The notes under the pieces are model-generated. The model ran no database searches. It was not told where the DNA came from and saw only the letters and a list, made by a program, of their open reading frames with translations. Both the position numbers and the translations under genes were made by a program. Shown in pieces: positions 17,989-27,375 of a stretch of 64,000 nucleotides of DNA; position 1 is the stretch's first letter; every line of letters starts with the position of its first letter. The stretch is taken from positions 124,001 to 188,000 of the forward strand of contig NZ_JACHGF010000002.1 in NCBI RefSeq assembly GCF_014202275.1, in the 5' to 3' direction. Source of the DNA: Rhabdobacter roseus. GTDB lineage: Bacteria; Bacteroidota; Bacteroidia; Cytophagales; Spirosomataceae.

Positions 17989-18020
17989 TTTTTCATGCTC
18001 GTCCCCGGGCGTCTTCTACT

Positions 18021-18065
18021 CGCGTTGGAAACGCAAGTCAGACGCAACCGCCGATTAAAAATCGG
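18021..18065. repeat. dispersed double palindrome, family 1 copy A
   Basis: Two small palindromes, GCGTTGGAAACGC (18022-18034) and CCGATTAAAAATCGG (18051-18065), lie 16 bases apart. The same pair in opposite orientation occurs at 32466-32509, and the first half alone at 34614-34628. They are the main content of the 321-base gap between the M49 gene and the regulator. This is a short non-coding repeat of the REP type; no transposase is nearby. Confidence 0.6.
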
Positions 18066-18271
18066 GGTTAGCAGGTCAATGAATTAGCTCATCATACATG
18101 GCCGAATCCGTTCATAAGGCTTTGCCATCGCGCGGGTATACTGGGCACCAATCCCATCTGTTTAAAAAAAATAGGTACAGACTTACTTACTCATCAATAA
18201 CAGCGGACGGGAAGTCTATTAGAAATCCTGAAGCACCCTATAACCCTTACTTGGGGGCGTAAAAGCCGTGC

Positions 18272-18291
18272 TTGGTCTAGTCTGGTTTGTA
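18272..18291 (+). promoter_or_regulatory. candidate operator of the GntR-type regulator
   Basis: TTGGTCTAGTCTGGTTTGTA lies 18 bases before the earliest start of the regulator gene. The TGGTCTAG half resembles the GntR/HutC-type box TGGTCTAGACCA, and CTGGTTTGTA recurs at 19409-19418. CTGGTCTGGTTTATAA lies before susC at 21741-21756. The position suggests autoregulation. Confidence 0.4.
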
Positions 18292-18309
18292 TTCCATTTT
18301 TGATAAACG

Positions 18310-19392
18310 TTGTTTTTTCTTCATTTTTGTACGAATGAAAACCTGCCTCAACCTATCAGCCCCTTGACTCAGCCCGTGAAACCCGACTCCCTCTCTTCGC
18401 AGCAGGACAACAGCAAACTGAAGTACCTGCAACTTGCCCAGCGACTGACCGATCAGATCAAAAACGGAGAGCTGCGCGTCAACGACCAGCTGCCGTCGGT
18501 CAATCAGCTGTCGGCCGACCTCCGGATCAGCAAAAGTACCGTGCTGATGGGCTTGAACCACCTGAGCGAGAAGGGCATCATCGAGGCCGTGTACCGCAAG
18601 GGGTACTTTGTGCGCAAAAGCCGCATCGACCACGACTACCGGGTTTTTTTCCTGATGGACAAGCTCACCGTTTTTAAGGAAGAGCTATATCAGGCTTTTT
18701 ACAACAAGCTCAAAGACAGGGCCGACATCGACGTTTTCTTTCACAACCACAACTACCGCATCTTCGAGCGGCTGGTGCTGGAAAACCTGCACAACTACAC
18801 CCATTTCGTCATTATCTCCATTCTCAAAGAGGACGTTTCGGAAATCATCAACCAGATCCCGCCCGAAAAAAGGATCATTCTGGACTACAACCAGGAGGGG
18901 CTCACGGGCAACTACTCGGCCGTGTACCAGGACTTTGCGGGGGATCTGTACGCGGCCCTGCGCGACGTGAAGGAGCGGATCGGGAAGTACAAGCGGCTGG
19001 TCATGGTGCTGCCCGACAACGTCTTTTACGGGCACCTGGTCAAGGAAGGCTTCCAGCAATTTTGCCAGGAGTTTGACCAGCCCAGCGCCCTCATCAACCG
19101 CATCAGCGAGGAGCATTTCGCCCCAGGCGACGTGTACATTACCCTCAATCGCTACGACATCGACGACGTCAACATCATCAAGCTCTGCCGCCAGTACGGC
19201 TACACCCTGGGCAAGGACATCGGACTGATTTCCTACAACGATCTGTACATGAAAGAGGTACTTGAGGGCGGTATCACGGTCATCAGCACCGACTTCGTCC
19301 GGATGGGCGAGGAGGCCGCCCAGCTCATCCTGGAGCAGCGCACGGCCAAAATCAAAAATCCCAGCAAGCTCATCATTCGTGCTTCGCTTTAA
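18310..19392 (+). CDS. GntR-family regulator with a LacI-like effector domain
   Basis: A winged-helix GntR domain (about residues 35-110: YLQLAQRLTDQIKNGEL, LPSVNQLSADLRISKSTV, GLNHLSEKGIIEAVYRKG) is joined to a C-terminal periplasmic-binding-like sensor domain (YRVFFLMDKLTVFKEELY through GITVISTDFVRMGEEAA). This architecture is common for sugar-locus regulators in Bacteroidota. There is no ATG in frame near the start. TTG 18310, TTG 18364 and GTG 18376 are the options, and the later two fit the domain better. An ATG at 18335 in another frame encodes only ten residues. It heads the carbohydrate locus and probably responds to a product of its substrate. Confidence 0.85.
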   Translation: MFFLHFCTNENLPQPISPLTQPVKPDSLSSQQDNSKLKYLQLAQRLTDQIKNGELRVNDQLPSVNQLSADLRISKSTVLMGLNHLSEKGIIEAVYRKGYFVRKSRIDHDYRVFFLMDKLTVFKEELYQAFYNKLKDRADIDVFFHNHNYRIFERLVLENLHNYTHFVIISILKEDVSEIINQIPPEKRIILDYNQEGLTGNYSAVYQDFAGDLYAALRDVKERIGKYKRLVMVLPDNVFYGHLVKEGFQQFCQEFDQPSALINRISEEHFAPGDVYITLNRYDIDDVNIIKLCRQYGYTLGKDIGLISYNDLYMKEVLEGGITVISTDFVRMGEEAAQLILEQRTAKIKNPSKLIIRASL

Positions 19393-19404
19393 ATTTTTTT
19401 TGCC

Positions 19405-19447
19405 TGTACTGGTTTGTATTGGTTTTATTAAGATTTTGTTATATTTG
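19405..19447 (+). promoter_or_regulatory. candidate promoter and operator ahead of the sialidase-like gene
   Basis: TATATTTG at 19440-19447 matches the Bacteroidota -7 consensus TANNTTTG. TTGG at 19419-19422 or TTTG at 19413-19416 can serve as the -33 box (17 or 23 bases away). CTGGTTTGTATTGG overlaps the -33 region and repeats the word found before the regulator gene, so repression by the GntR protein is plausible. A further CTGGTTTGGTCTGTACTG lies at 19553-19570. Confidence 0.4.
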
Positions 19448-19686
19448 TGTCATCCCAAATTTTAGTGCGATTGCTTCTATTTATCCAAAATGAAGTACTT
19501 TCACTAGTAAAATAGGGGAAATAGCTTGTAGGAAGTGGTCGCGAGGTATTTTCTGGTTTGGTCTGTACTGTATTTATAGATAATCTTTTCAATACAAGTA
19601 AGAACATTTTTCAGGAAAGGGTACTTGCGAGCCAGCCAGAGAAAGCAATTGGCCAGGGTAGTTTTACCGGAATAAGGATAGATAGC

Positions 19687-20877
19687 ATGAGAACAAAGTA
19701 CTTAGTATTTTCCTGGATGGCATTGGCATTCCTTGCCTGGGCTCCGACCTGGGCGCAGTCGGGTGCTCCCTCCGGGCCGGGGAAGCCCAGGCTCCTGATT
19801 CCCCCAACCAAAATTTCCCAGACGGTACTTTCGCACACGCAAGTAGGAGAGAAGCCTTACTTGTCTTTTCCCTGCCTGCTTCGCCTCAACGAGCAGGAGA
19901 TCCTGATTACCTTCAAGCGGGGTACTTCCCACGGCACCGACCGCCAGGCCGACAGCGACGTTATCCGGTTCAATACCGTAACGGACCAGGTACTTGAGCA
20001 CAAGACCATCGGCAGCTTGCCCGACCAAAAGTACCAGCTGACGCTGCCCGTGCGGCTGCCTTCGGGCGCTATTGCCTTTTTTGCCGATTTACAACATCAG
20101 GGCCACGACAACCGCCACTACCGCGACGGCATGCTCTACGCCACCAGCCCCGACCAGGGAAAAACGGTAGGTACCTGGAAAAAGCTACCGTTGGTGGATG
20201 GCGTGGAGTACGGCTACCCGCTGGACGCCCTTGTGGAAGGCAACACTGTGTACCTGCTGGCGATGTCGTTTGGGTACCGTCCCGGCGGCTTGTGGTCGGT
20301 CGCGGTGCTGCGGTCGGACGACGGCGCGAAGAGCTGGAAACGGGTCCAGAATATCACCGAGGCCCTGGGCGGTGGCCCCATCAACGAGAGTTGCTTCGTG
20401 CGCGTGGGCAGCGACTTCCTGGTGGTGTGTAGGGGGTACCTGGGGCAGGAGACGCGCCTTGCGCGCTTTGACCAGCATTTTAAGCTCAAACAAGTCGTTG
20501 ACCTCACCGGCCCTCAACAGCTGATCGGAGGGTACATTGGCTGGCCCCGCATCTTCTACCGCGACAACCGGCTGTACGTCATGGGCCGCATGTGGCCGGG
20601 CGGCGCGTCCTACCAGGTACCTCCGGGTCAGTACCCCGAGCAAAAGAACGGTCGGCTGGGATTGCTGCGCATCCAGCCAGAGAGCCTGGCGGTGGAGCAA
20701 CTGGCGCTGCTGGATAACGAAGAAGGACTAACGCCCATCAAAGACGGCTACTACGCTGCACCTTACTGGCAGAAAAAGGGGGATGAGGTGTGGTTCAACG
20801 CCGTTACGTACCGGGCCATCGGTACCCATCCGCCGGATATTATCCGGCTGGCGTTTCGCTGGGACGAAGTAAAGTAG
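19687..20877 (+). CDS. exported sialidase/BNR-repeat-like protein
   Basis: The 396-residue protein has a signal peptide (MRTKYLVFSWMALAFLAWAPTWAQ) and a beta-propeller of the exo-sialidase superfamily. It has Asp-box-like turns such as SPDQGKTVGTWKK and SDDGAKSWKRV, a FKRGTSHGTD strand and a late GGYIGWPRIFYRDNRLYVMGRMW segment. Related proteins are annotated as sialidases or glycosidases, but catalytic residues are not certain here. The ATG at 19687 is chosen because it begins the signal peptide. It is the first gene after the regulator and lies 22 bases before the hydrolase gene. Confidence 0.7.
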   Translation: MRTKYLVFSWMALAFLAWAPTWAQSGAPSGPGKPRLLIPPTKISQTVLSHTQVGEKPYLSFPCLLRLNEQEILITFKRGTSHGTDRQADSDVIRFNTVTDQVLEHKTIGSLPDQKYQLTLPVRLPSGAIAFFADLQHQGHDNRHYRDGMLYATSPDQGKTVGTWKKLPLVDGVEYGYPLDALVEGNTVYLLAMSFGYRPGGLWSVAVLRSDDGAKSWKRVQNITEALGGGPINESCFVRVGSDFLVVCRGYLGQETRLARFDQHFKLKQVVDLTGPQQLIGGYIGWPRIFYRDNRLYVMGRMWPGGASYQVPPGQYPEQKNGRLGLLRIQPESLAVEQLALLDNEEGLTPIKDGYYAAPYWQKKGDEVWFNAVTYRAIGTHPPDIIRLAFRWDEVK

Positions 20878-20899
20878 GGGTACCTGAAGGGTAGGTAGT

Positions 20900-21709
20900 T
20901 TGGGTAAATACGCCAATCATTTTAAAGCGCAGGCTGTGGTGGTATCGCATCGTTTTTGGCTGGTCGGGGTACTTTGGCTGCTGGCCGTGCCCAGCGCCCG
21001 GGCGCAGCAGGAGTGGCTGGGCTGGGTGGGCGGAAAACGCGTGTACCTGGCCTGGCCAGACGAGGGCCTCAAGCCGGGGCAACCCGTGCTGCTGGCCCTG
21101 CACGGCAGCGGCCGGGAGGCCGAAAGCTACCGGCCCGAGAGCCCGCAGGGGGTACCTTTCTACGTACACCAGCGCGACCTGGCCCTGAGCGGCGGGTACC
21201 TGTTCGCCGCCGTCTCAAACGGGCGCGCCACCTGGGGTACCGACGAAGGCCTACAGGCGGTACTTACGCTCTACGACTCCCTGCGGCAGCACGCCGCCGT
21301 AGCCGAAAAATGGGTGTTGTGGGGTAGTTCGGCGGGCGGGGTACTGACCAACCGGCTCGTCCGGGAGCATCCCGACAAGGTACTTAAGGTACTGGGTACC
21401 TTTCCGGTCTACGACCTGGCCGCGGCCTTTGACCACCTGCAAACCGCCCGCGACGCCTGGCAGGAAAAAGAAAAAGCCGAGCGGGCCAATCCGGCCCGCG
21501 ACCCGGCCCCGCTCAGCAAAGTACCTTACCTGCTGTTTCACGGGCGGGAGGATGAAGCCGTACCGGCCCCGATGCATTCGGAGCGGCTGCGCCAGGAAGT
21601 AAACGCCCTGGGCGGGCAGGTGCAGCTGTACCTGGTACCGGGCGGGCACAGTACCCAAAACTTCGCACTTTACCAGGACGACCTCATTCGCGCTTTTTTA
21701 CAAAAATAA
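20900..21709 (+). CDS. exported alpha/beta-hydrolase (esterase-like)
   Basis: The product, about 257-269 residues, has an N-terminal hydrophobic segment (FWLVGVLWLLAVPSARAQ) and an alpha/beta-hydrolase core: oxyanion region LLALHGSGREAESY, nucleophile elbow GSSAGG, acid DEAVP and histidine GGHSTQN. It may remove acyl or similar substituents from the glycan targeted by the locus. No ATG is available; TTG 20900 or the GTG pair at 20936/20939 must be used. The gene is unusually dense in RGTACY words (11 in 780 bases around it), including three within about 30 bases near 21378-21406. Confidence 0.78.
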   Translation: MGKYANHFKAQAVVVSHRFWLVGVLWLLAVPSARAQQEWLGWVGGKRVYLAWPDEGLKPGQPVLLALHGSGREAESYRPESPQGVPFYVHQRDLALSGGYLFAAVSNGRATWGTDEGLQAVLTLYDSLRQHAAVAEKWVLWGSSAGGVLTNRLVREHPDKVLKVLGTFPVYDLAAAFDHLQTARDAWQEKEKAERANPARDPAPLSKVPYLLFHGREDEAVPAPMHSERLRQEVNALGGQVQLYLVPGGHSTQNFALYQDDLIRAFLQK

Positions 21710-21729
21710 GGGGCCTGCATTACGTACTC

Positions 21730-21757
21730 TTTGTACTGTACTGGTCTGGTTTATAAC
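21730..21757 (+). promoter_or_regulatory. candidate regulatory site before susC
   Basis: TTTG at 21730-21733 could be a -33 box; the -7 region (TATAACAT near 21752) is a poor match. Between them is CTGGTCTGGTTTATAA, which shares TCTGGTTT with the site before the regulator gene at 18281-18288. It lies about 40 bases before the SusC start and is a likely target of the locus regulator. Confidence 0.35.
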
Positions 21758-21793
21758 ATTACCATTCTGTCTATTTCTAAACTTTTATCGCAC

Positions 21794-24700
21794 ATGAAAA
21801 TGAAAAAATGTACCCACAAAACCGGCAGGGAAGTACCTCCTCGGTGGCGGTATTGGCTGGTAATGAGTGCTTGGCTCGGTTTGATAGCCAGTAGCTACGG
21901 CCAAACGCTGTCCGTTTCCGGGCGGGTTACCTCGCGCGAAAGCGGCGAATCATTGCCGGGCGTGAGTATTCTGGTGAAAGGTACCACCCAAGGTACCACC
22001 ACCGATGCCAACGGTACCTACCGCCTGGACGTACCGGCCAACGCCGTGCTGGTGTACTCCTTCATTGGTTTTACGCAGCGCGAAGAGCCCGTCGGGCAAC
22101 GCAGCACGCTGGACGTAGCCCTGCAACCCGACGTGATGGCGCTGGAGCAGGTGGTGGTCGTGGGCTACGGTACCCAGAAAAGTACCCGCATCACCGGGGC
22201 CATTGCCCAGGTCAAAGCCACCGACCTGGAAGAGCGCCCCGTGGGGCGGGTGGACCAGGCCCTGATGGGCAAGCTGGCGGGCGTGCAGGTGCAACAAACC
22301 AGCGGCGCCCCCGGCAAGGTACTTGACATCAAAGTGCGGGGTACGAGCTCCATCAATTTTTCCAACTCGCCCCTTTACGTGGTGGACGGCTTCCCGATTT
22401 CGGGGGATTTGAACAGCATCAACACCAACGACATTGAGTCCATCGAGGTACTTAAGGATGCGGCTTCGGCGGCTATTTACGGCTCTCGCGGGGCCAACGG
22501 CGTGGTACTTATTACGACCAAAGCCGGTAAAGAAGGGAAGCCCACGATCCAGTTCGACGTGTCGCACGGCTTGCAGAAACGCTTCAGCCGCTACGACGTC
22601 CTGAACCGCGACGAGTGGATCGAGTACGCCATCGAAGAGCGCAACAACAGCTGGGTACTTCAGGGAGGCCGCGCCACCGACCCCAACAGCGCCCGCGCCA
22701 ACTCCAACTACTGGATCGACCCCGTGTGGCTGACCAACCCGACCTCCCTGCCCGACACCGACTGGCAGGACGTAGTGGACCGGACGGCCCCCGTGAGCAA
22801 CTACCAGCTTTCGGCTTCGGCTTCCAACGACAAATTCAAGTACTACATCTCGGGCAACTACTTCGATCAGAAGGGAATCATCATTGGTTCGGACTTCCGG
22901 CGCATGTCGTTCCGGACCAACCTGGAGTCGCGCTTGTCGCGGGTCGTGAACGTGGGAATTAACCTGACGGCCAGTACGACCGTACGCAACGACCCCAACA
23001 CCGACTCCAACGCCGGGCCCGTGAGCCGGTCGCACATCATGCCGCCGGTGGTGCAGCTGACGCAACAAACCGAGCGGGGCGGGTACTATCCCTTCGTGCT
23101 GGCGGCGCTGATCAACCCGTTGGCGATGCTCGAAGAATACACCAACGAAAACAAAGCCAAGCAATTTTTGGTCAATGCCTATGCCGACTTTTACCTAGCC
23201 TCTAACCTAAAACTCCGCTCTAGCTTCGGCACCGAGCAGCAAGCCGCCGAAAACCTGTATTTTATTCCCAACAACATCAACCGCGGCAATGGCAGCCAGG
23301 CTACGGCTTCAAATTTTACCTACGAAAATTACCTCACCGAGCACATGCTTAACTACCAGCTAACCCGGAGCAACTGGGATCTGGACCTGCTGGGGGGCTT
23401 TTCGTACCAGGAAGCCAAGACAGGTACCTTGAGCATGACCAAGCAGGGCTTTGCCGACGAAGAAATCCGGACGCTCAATGCCGGTACCATCCTGGCCTCG
23501 GGGGGCTCGGATCTGACGCTGTGGAACCTGATGTCGTTCCTGGGCCGGGCCAATTTTTCCTATAAAGAAAAGTACCTGCTGGCCGCCAGCGTGCGCCGCG
23601 ACGGCAGCTCACGCTTTGGCCGTGACAACCGCTGGGGCTGGTTCCCGTCGGTGTCGGGGGGCTGGCGGCTATCGCAGGAGGAATTCCTGAAGAATGTCTC
23701 CTGGATCTCTGACCTGAAGCTCCGGGCTAGCTACGGCGTGGCGGGCAATAACAACATCGGTGATTTTGCGTCGATCGGTACCCTCACCTCCGGCAACTAC
23801 GTGATCGGGACCAACCAGCAGAAAGTACCCGGCTACCAACCGGCCTCGTTTAGCAACACACAGCTGGGCTGGGAGCGCACGCACACTACCGACATCGGAC
23901 TGGACCTGGGCTTGTTCCGCAACCGGATTCAGGTGGGGCTCGATTACTACATTGCCGATACCCGCGATCTGTTGCTGAACGTGCAGATCCCGGAAGTGAC
24001 GGGCTTCCAAACCGCCCTGCGCAACATCGGGAAGGTACGTAACCAGGGCGTGGAGCTGGAGCTCAGTACCATTAACATCGACCGCGCCGTGAAGTGGACG
24101 TCGAACTTCAATATTTCGGCCAACCGCAATAAAGTACTGGCCCTGGGACCAGACGGCAGCCCTATTTACGGCACCAACGAAGGCTACCGCGTCACGATCA
24201 CGCAGATCGGCCAGCCCATTGGCAGCTACTACCTCTTTGAGCAGGAGGGCGTTTTCATGGATCAGAACGACCTCGATACGCACCCCCACTACCTCCGACA
24301 AAACGTGGGTGATATAAAGTACAAGGACATCAACGGCGACGGCGTAATCAATCAGGAAGATATTAGAATTGTGGGCAACGCCATGCCGGATTACTTCTGG
24401 GGCTTCCGCAACTCCATCAGCTTCAAAGGACTGGACCTGACGATCTTCATGGACGGCCAGGCGGGCGTCAACATCCTGAACATCGGCAGCCGCTCCAACA
24501 TGCAGTCGCGGCAAAACGTATGGGGTATGTGGCGTGACCGCTGGCGCTCGCCCGAAAACCCCGGCAACGGCATGGTACCCCGGGCCGCCGTCACCGACAA
24601 CATGACCACGCCTTCGACCTTCTGGATGTTTGATGGCTCCTACTGGGCCATCCGCAACATCACCCTGGGCTACAACATCCCGACTTCGCTCATGAGCAAA

Positions 24701-24883
24701 GTGGAGTGGCTGAATTCCATTCGGCTTTTCGGTAGCGTCGACAACGTGTTCATGCGGGATCACTACCACCGCAGTCCGCAGACCGGCAACCACGCCAACT
24801 CCAGCCTGACGCCCAACATCGACAGCGGCACCAGCTACCCGTTGGCCACTACCTATACCCTGGGTTTAAGCGTACGATTCTAA
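21794..24883 (+). CDS. SusC/RagA-type TonB-dependent outer-membrane transporter
   Basis: A 1029-residue outer-membrane protein that imports glycans bound by its SusD partner. After the signal region come a carboxypeptidase-regulatory-like domain (SVSGRVTSRESGESLPGVSILVKGTT), the TonB box region (LEQVVVVGYGTQKSTRITGA), the plug domain (GVQVQQTSGAPGK, SPLYVVDGFPISG, IESIEVLKDAASAAIYGSRG) and a 22-strand barrel ending in the typical aromatic VRF. Start 21794 (MKMKKCTHK) precedes the signal sequence; the in-frame extension to 21731 is unlikely. susD follows after 13 bases. Confidence 0.97.
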   Translation: MKMKKCTHKTGREVPPRWRYWLVMSAWLGLIASSYGQTLSVSGRVTSRESGESLPGVSILVKGTTQGTTTDANGTYRLDVPANAVLVYSFIGFTQREEPVGQRSTLDVALQPDVMALEQVVVVGYGTQKSTRITGAIAQVKATDLEERPVGRVDQALMGKLAGVQVQQTSGAPGKVLDIKVRGTSSINFSNSPLYVVDGFPISGDLNSINTNDIESIEVLKDAASAAIYGSRGANGVVLITTKAGKEGKPTIQFDVSHGLQKRFSRYDVLNRDEWIEYAIEERNNSWVLQGGRATDPNSARANSNYWIDPVWLTNPTSLPDTDWQDVVDRTAPVSNYQLSASASNDKFKYYISGNYFDQKGIIIGSDFRRMSFRTNLESRLSRVVNVGINLTASTTVRNDPNTDSNAGPVSRSHIMPPVVQLTQQTERGGYYPFVLAALINPLAMLEEYTNENKAKQFLVNAYADFYLASNLKLRSSFGTEQQAAENLYFIPNNINRGNGSQATASNFTYENYLTEHMLNYQLTRSNWDLDLLGGFSYQEAKTGTLSMTKQGFADEEIRTLNAGTILASGGSDLTLWNLMSFLGRANFSYKEKYLLAASVRRDGSSRFGRDNRWGWFPSVSGGWRLSQEEFLKNVSWISDLKLRASYGVAGNNNIGDFASIGTLTSGNYVIGTNQQKVPGYQPASFSNTQLGWERTHTTDIGLDLGLFRNRIQVGLDYYIADTRDLLLNVQIPEVTGFQTALRNIGKVRNQGVELELSTINIDRAVKWTSNFNISANRNKVLALGPDGSPIYGTNEGYRVTITQIGQPIGSYYLFEQEGVFMDQNDLDTHPHYLRQNVGDIKYKDINGDGVINQEDIRIVGNAMPDYFWGFRNSISFKGLDLTIFMDGQAGVNILNIGSRSNMQSRQNVWGMWRDRWRSPENPGNGMVPRAAVTDNMTTPSTFWMFDGSYWAIRNITLGYNIPTSLMSKVEWLNSIRLFGSVDNVFMRDHYHRSPQTGNHANSSLTPNIDSGTSYPLATTYTLGLSVRF

Positions 24884-24896
24884 CCATTGCAACACT

Positions 24897-26357
24897 ATGA
24901 AACGCAGTATTCTATTCTTATTCATGAGCCTGCTGGCTGGTTGCTCACAGCTGGACCTGGTGCCGGTTTCGCAGCGGAGCGTGGCCAGCTTTTACCAAAC
25001 CCCCACGCAGGTCAACCAGGCCCTAATGGGCGCCTACAACGGTCTGCGCCACGCGCAGGTGCGGCAGCAGTATTCCTACATGCTCACCGAGTCGCGCAGC
25101 GACAATGCCTTCCAGAGCCTGGATTACAACGACGGCAACACGTCCCGCTTTACCGAAACCTCCCTGCTGCCGATTCTGTACACGGCCTGGAGCGATTTCT
25201 ACAACAAGATCCAGTTTTGTAATAAAATACTGGAAGAAATGGTGAAAATTGAGATTCCGGAGGCCGAAGCCCGGCAGTACGAAGGCGAGGCGAAGTTTAT
25301 CCGGGCACTGCTGTACTTCGATCTGGTTCGGCTGTGGGGACCGGTACCATTGGTAACGACCTCCCTGACCATCGACCAGGGCTATCGCGTGACCCGCAAC
25401 AGCGCCGAGGAAATCTACCAGCAGATTGAGCGGGACCTAACCGACGCCATGAACCTGCTCCCCGAAACCTACAACGCCGCCAATACCGGGCGCGCTACGC
25501 GCTGGGCCGCTCAGGCCTACCTGGGCAAAACCCTGGTGTACCAAAGCGGGTACCCCTTGAAGAAAAACCGCTGGGCCGAAGCCGCTACGTTGCTGAAGGG
25601 CGTTATCGACTCGGGCCGCTTCACCTTCTTTGAAAACTTCGCCGATATTTTTAAATACGAGCACGAGTCGGGCCGTCAGGCGGTTTTTTCGCTGCTGTTC
25701 AAGGCGGGCGTGCAGGGCGAAGGCAATCCCTTCCCAACCCGCAACGCGCCCAACTTCGTCTCGCGCGACGTGGTACCTTTCGGGGGGAGTCCCTTCCAGC
25801 TCTTCCTGTCGGATGATCTGATCAAGAGTTTTGAGCCGGGTGATCGTCGCAAAGAGGCGACGATCCAGAGCGAATGGCGCAACAACGCCAATGCCACGAT
25901 CACGACCATGCCTTTTAGCAAAAAGTACCTTAACGGTCCCGTGGTAGCCGCCAGTGACTGGGAGATCGACTGGATTGCGCTACGCTACGATGACGTGCTG
26001 ATGCTCTACGCCGAAGCCCTGAACGAGCAGGCCTACGTAGCCAACGGCGAAGCTTTTGAGATTTTGAACAAAATCCGGCAGCGGGCAGGGTTGGCACCCA
26101 AAACCGCCGCCGAAGTACCCAACCAAGCGCAATACCGCCTGTGGATGGAGCAGGAACGTCGGCACGAGTTTGCCTTCGAGAACCAGCGCTGGTTTGACCT
26201 CGTCCGGACCGACCGGGCCCTGGACGTGATGAAACCTTTTTTGCGTACCTACGCTCAGGAGGGGAATTTCCAATCGAAGGATCGGTACTTTTACCCCGTA
26301 CCGCAGTCGGTCATTGACGTTAATTCCAACATTACCCAAAATCCGGGCTACAATTAA
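24897..26357 (+). CDS. SusD/RagB-type surface glycan-binding lipoprotein
   Basis: The 486-residue protein has a lipobox (LFMSLLAGC, Cys 16). Its SusD-type TPR-like helices and substrate-binding loops include ALMGAYNGLRHAQ, a central KIQFCNKILEEM, EGEAKFIRALLYFDLVRLWG, and the C-terminal WMEQERRHEFAFENQRWFDLVRT that is diagnostic for the family. It pairs with the preceding SusC. Its stop codon overlaps the next start (TAATG), showing tight operon structure. Confidence 0.97.
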   Translation: MKRSILFLFMSLLAGCSQLDLVPVSQRSVASFYQTPTQVNQALMGAYNGLRHAQVRQQYSYMLTESRSDNAFQSLDYNDGNTSRFTETSLLPILYTAWSDFYNKIQFCNKILEEMVKIEIPEAEARQYEGEAKFIRALLYFDLVRLWGPVPLVTTSLTIDQGYRVTRNSAEEIYQQIERDLTDAMNLLPETYNAANTGRATRWAAQAYLGKTLVYQSGYPLKKNRWAEAATLLKGVIDSGRFTFFENFADIFKYEHESGRQAVFSLLFKAGVQGEGNPFPTRNAPNFVSRDVVPFGGSPFQLFLSDDLIKSFEPGDRRKEATIQSEWRNNANATITTMPFSKKYLNGPVVAASDWEIDWIALRYDDVLMLYAEALNEQAYVANGEAFEILNKIRQRAGLAPKTAAEVPNQAQYRLWMEQERRHEFAFENQRWFDLVRTDRALDVMKPFLRTYAQEGNFQSKDRYFYPVPQSVIDVNSNITQNPGYN

Positions 26358-27292
26358 TGAATCTAGACACGCATCGAATATCGGGGTCCTGGACGACCCT
26401 GCTGCTACCCATTCAAGCCGACGACACGATCGACTACGTAGCGCTGGCCGAAGGCATAGACCGGCTCATTGCCCTGAAGGTAAGCGGGATTTATTCCAAT
26501 GGTACCGCCTGCGAATTTTACACCCAGACAGAGGCCGAGTTTGACCAGATCAACGCGCTGCTGGCCGAGAAATGTACCGCCGCCGGCATGCCCTTTCAGA
26601 TTGGCTGCAGTCACATGAGCCCGCAGCTCTCGCTGGAACGGCTCAAGCGCGCCGTGGCGTTGAAACCCAGCGCCTTTCAGGTCATCCTGCCCGACTGGAG
26701 CATTCCCACCCTGCCGGAGATCATCCATTTCCTGGAGCGGATACAGCAGGCCGCCGGAGGTACCGACCTGGTACTTTACAATCCGCCCCACGCCAAGAAG
26801 GTACTTCAGCCCGACGAATACCGGCAGCTGCGGGAGGCGGGTATCGAGCTGGCGGGTTGCAAGGTCATGGGCGGCGATGGTACCTGGTACGCTGCCATGC
26901 GCGAAGCCATGCCGGGTATGGCGCTGTTTGTGCCGGGGCATACGCTGGCCAGTAGCCTGCTGCTGGGGGCCGATGGCGCCTACTCCAACGTCGCCTGCAT
27001 TCATCCGGGCGCGGCCCAGGTCTGGTACGAAACCATGCTCCGCGACAGTCCGGCGGCCCTGGAGCAGGAGAAACGGATTCAGCTGTTCATGCAGCAGTAC
27101 ATCCGTCCCTTCATCCGCGACCACGGCTACTCCAACCAGGCCGTCGATAAATTCATGGCCGCGGTGGGCGGCTGGGCACCCATCGGGACGCGCCTACGGT
27201 GGCCCTACCGTTCCATTCCCGAGGCGGAAGTAGCCCGCGTGCGGGCGGCGGGTCAGGAACTTATACCCGAATTTATGCGGGAGGTACTTTGA
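26357..27292 (+). CDS. DapA/NanA-family class I aldolase or lyase
   Basis: A 311-residue protein of the dihydrodipicolinate synthase/N-acetylneuraminate lyase superfamily. The Schiff-base lysine is K169 (ELAGCKVMGG), the catalytic tyrosine lies in LVLYNPP (Y141), and SNGTACEF (48-55) occupies the substrate-carboxylate position of the family's GTTGE motif. Such enzymes cleave or form 2-oxo acids. With a sialidase-like gene in the same operon, cleavage of a nonulosonate or related keto acid is plausible but not proven. The start overlaps the susD stop. No signal peptide, so cytoplasmic. Confidence 0.85.
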   Translation: MNLDTHRISGSWTTLLLPIQADDTIDYVALAEGIDRLIALKVSGIYSNGTACEFYTQTEAEFDQINALLAEKCTAAGMPFQIGCSHMSPQLSLERLKRAVALKPSAFQVILPDWSIPTLPEIIHFLERIQQAAGGTDLVLYNPPHAKKVLQPDEYRQLREAGIELAGCKVMGGDGTWYAAMREAMPGMALFVPGHTLASSLLLGADGAYSNVACIHPGAAQVWYETMLRDSPAALEQEKRIQLFMQQYIRPFIRDHGYSNQAVDKFMAAVGGWAPIGTRLRWPYRSIPEAEVARVRAAGQELIPEFMREVL

Positions 27293-27375
27293 CGGGTACT
27301 TTTCTCGAATAAAGAAGAGAAAATCAATCGTAACGATTACAAAATACCAGAACGAACCATTATTAGTACGTACTC

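Noticed and set aside
18335-18367. A ten-residue leader peptide (ATG in another frame) before the GntR-type regulator
   Set aside because: It has no run of regulatory codons or attenuator hairpin. It is noted only because the regulator itself lacks an ATG start.
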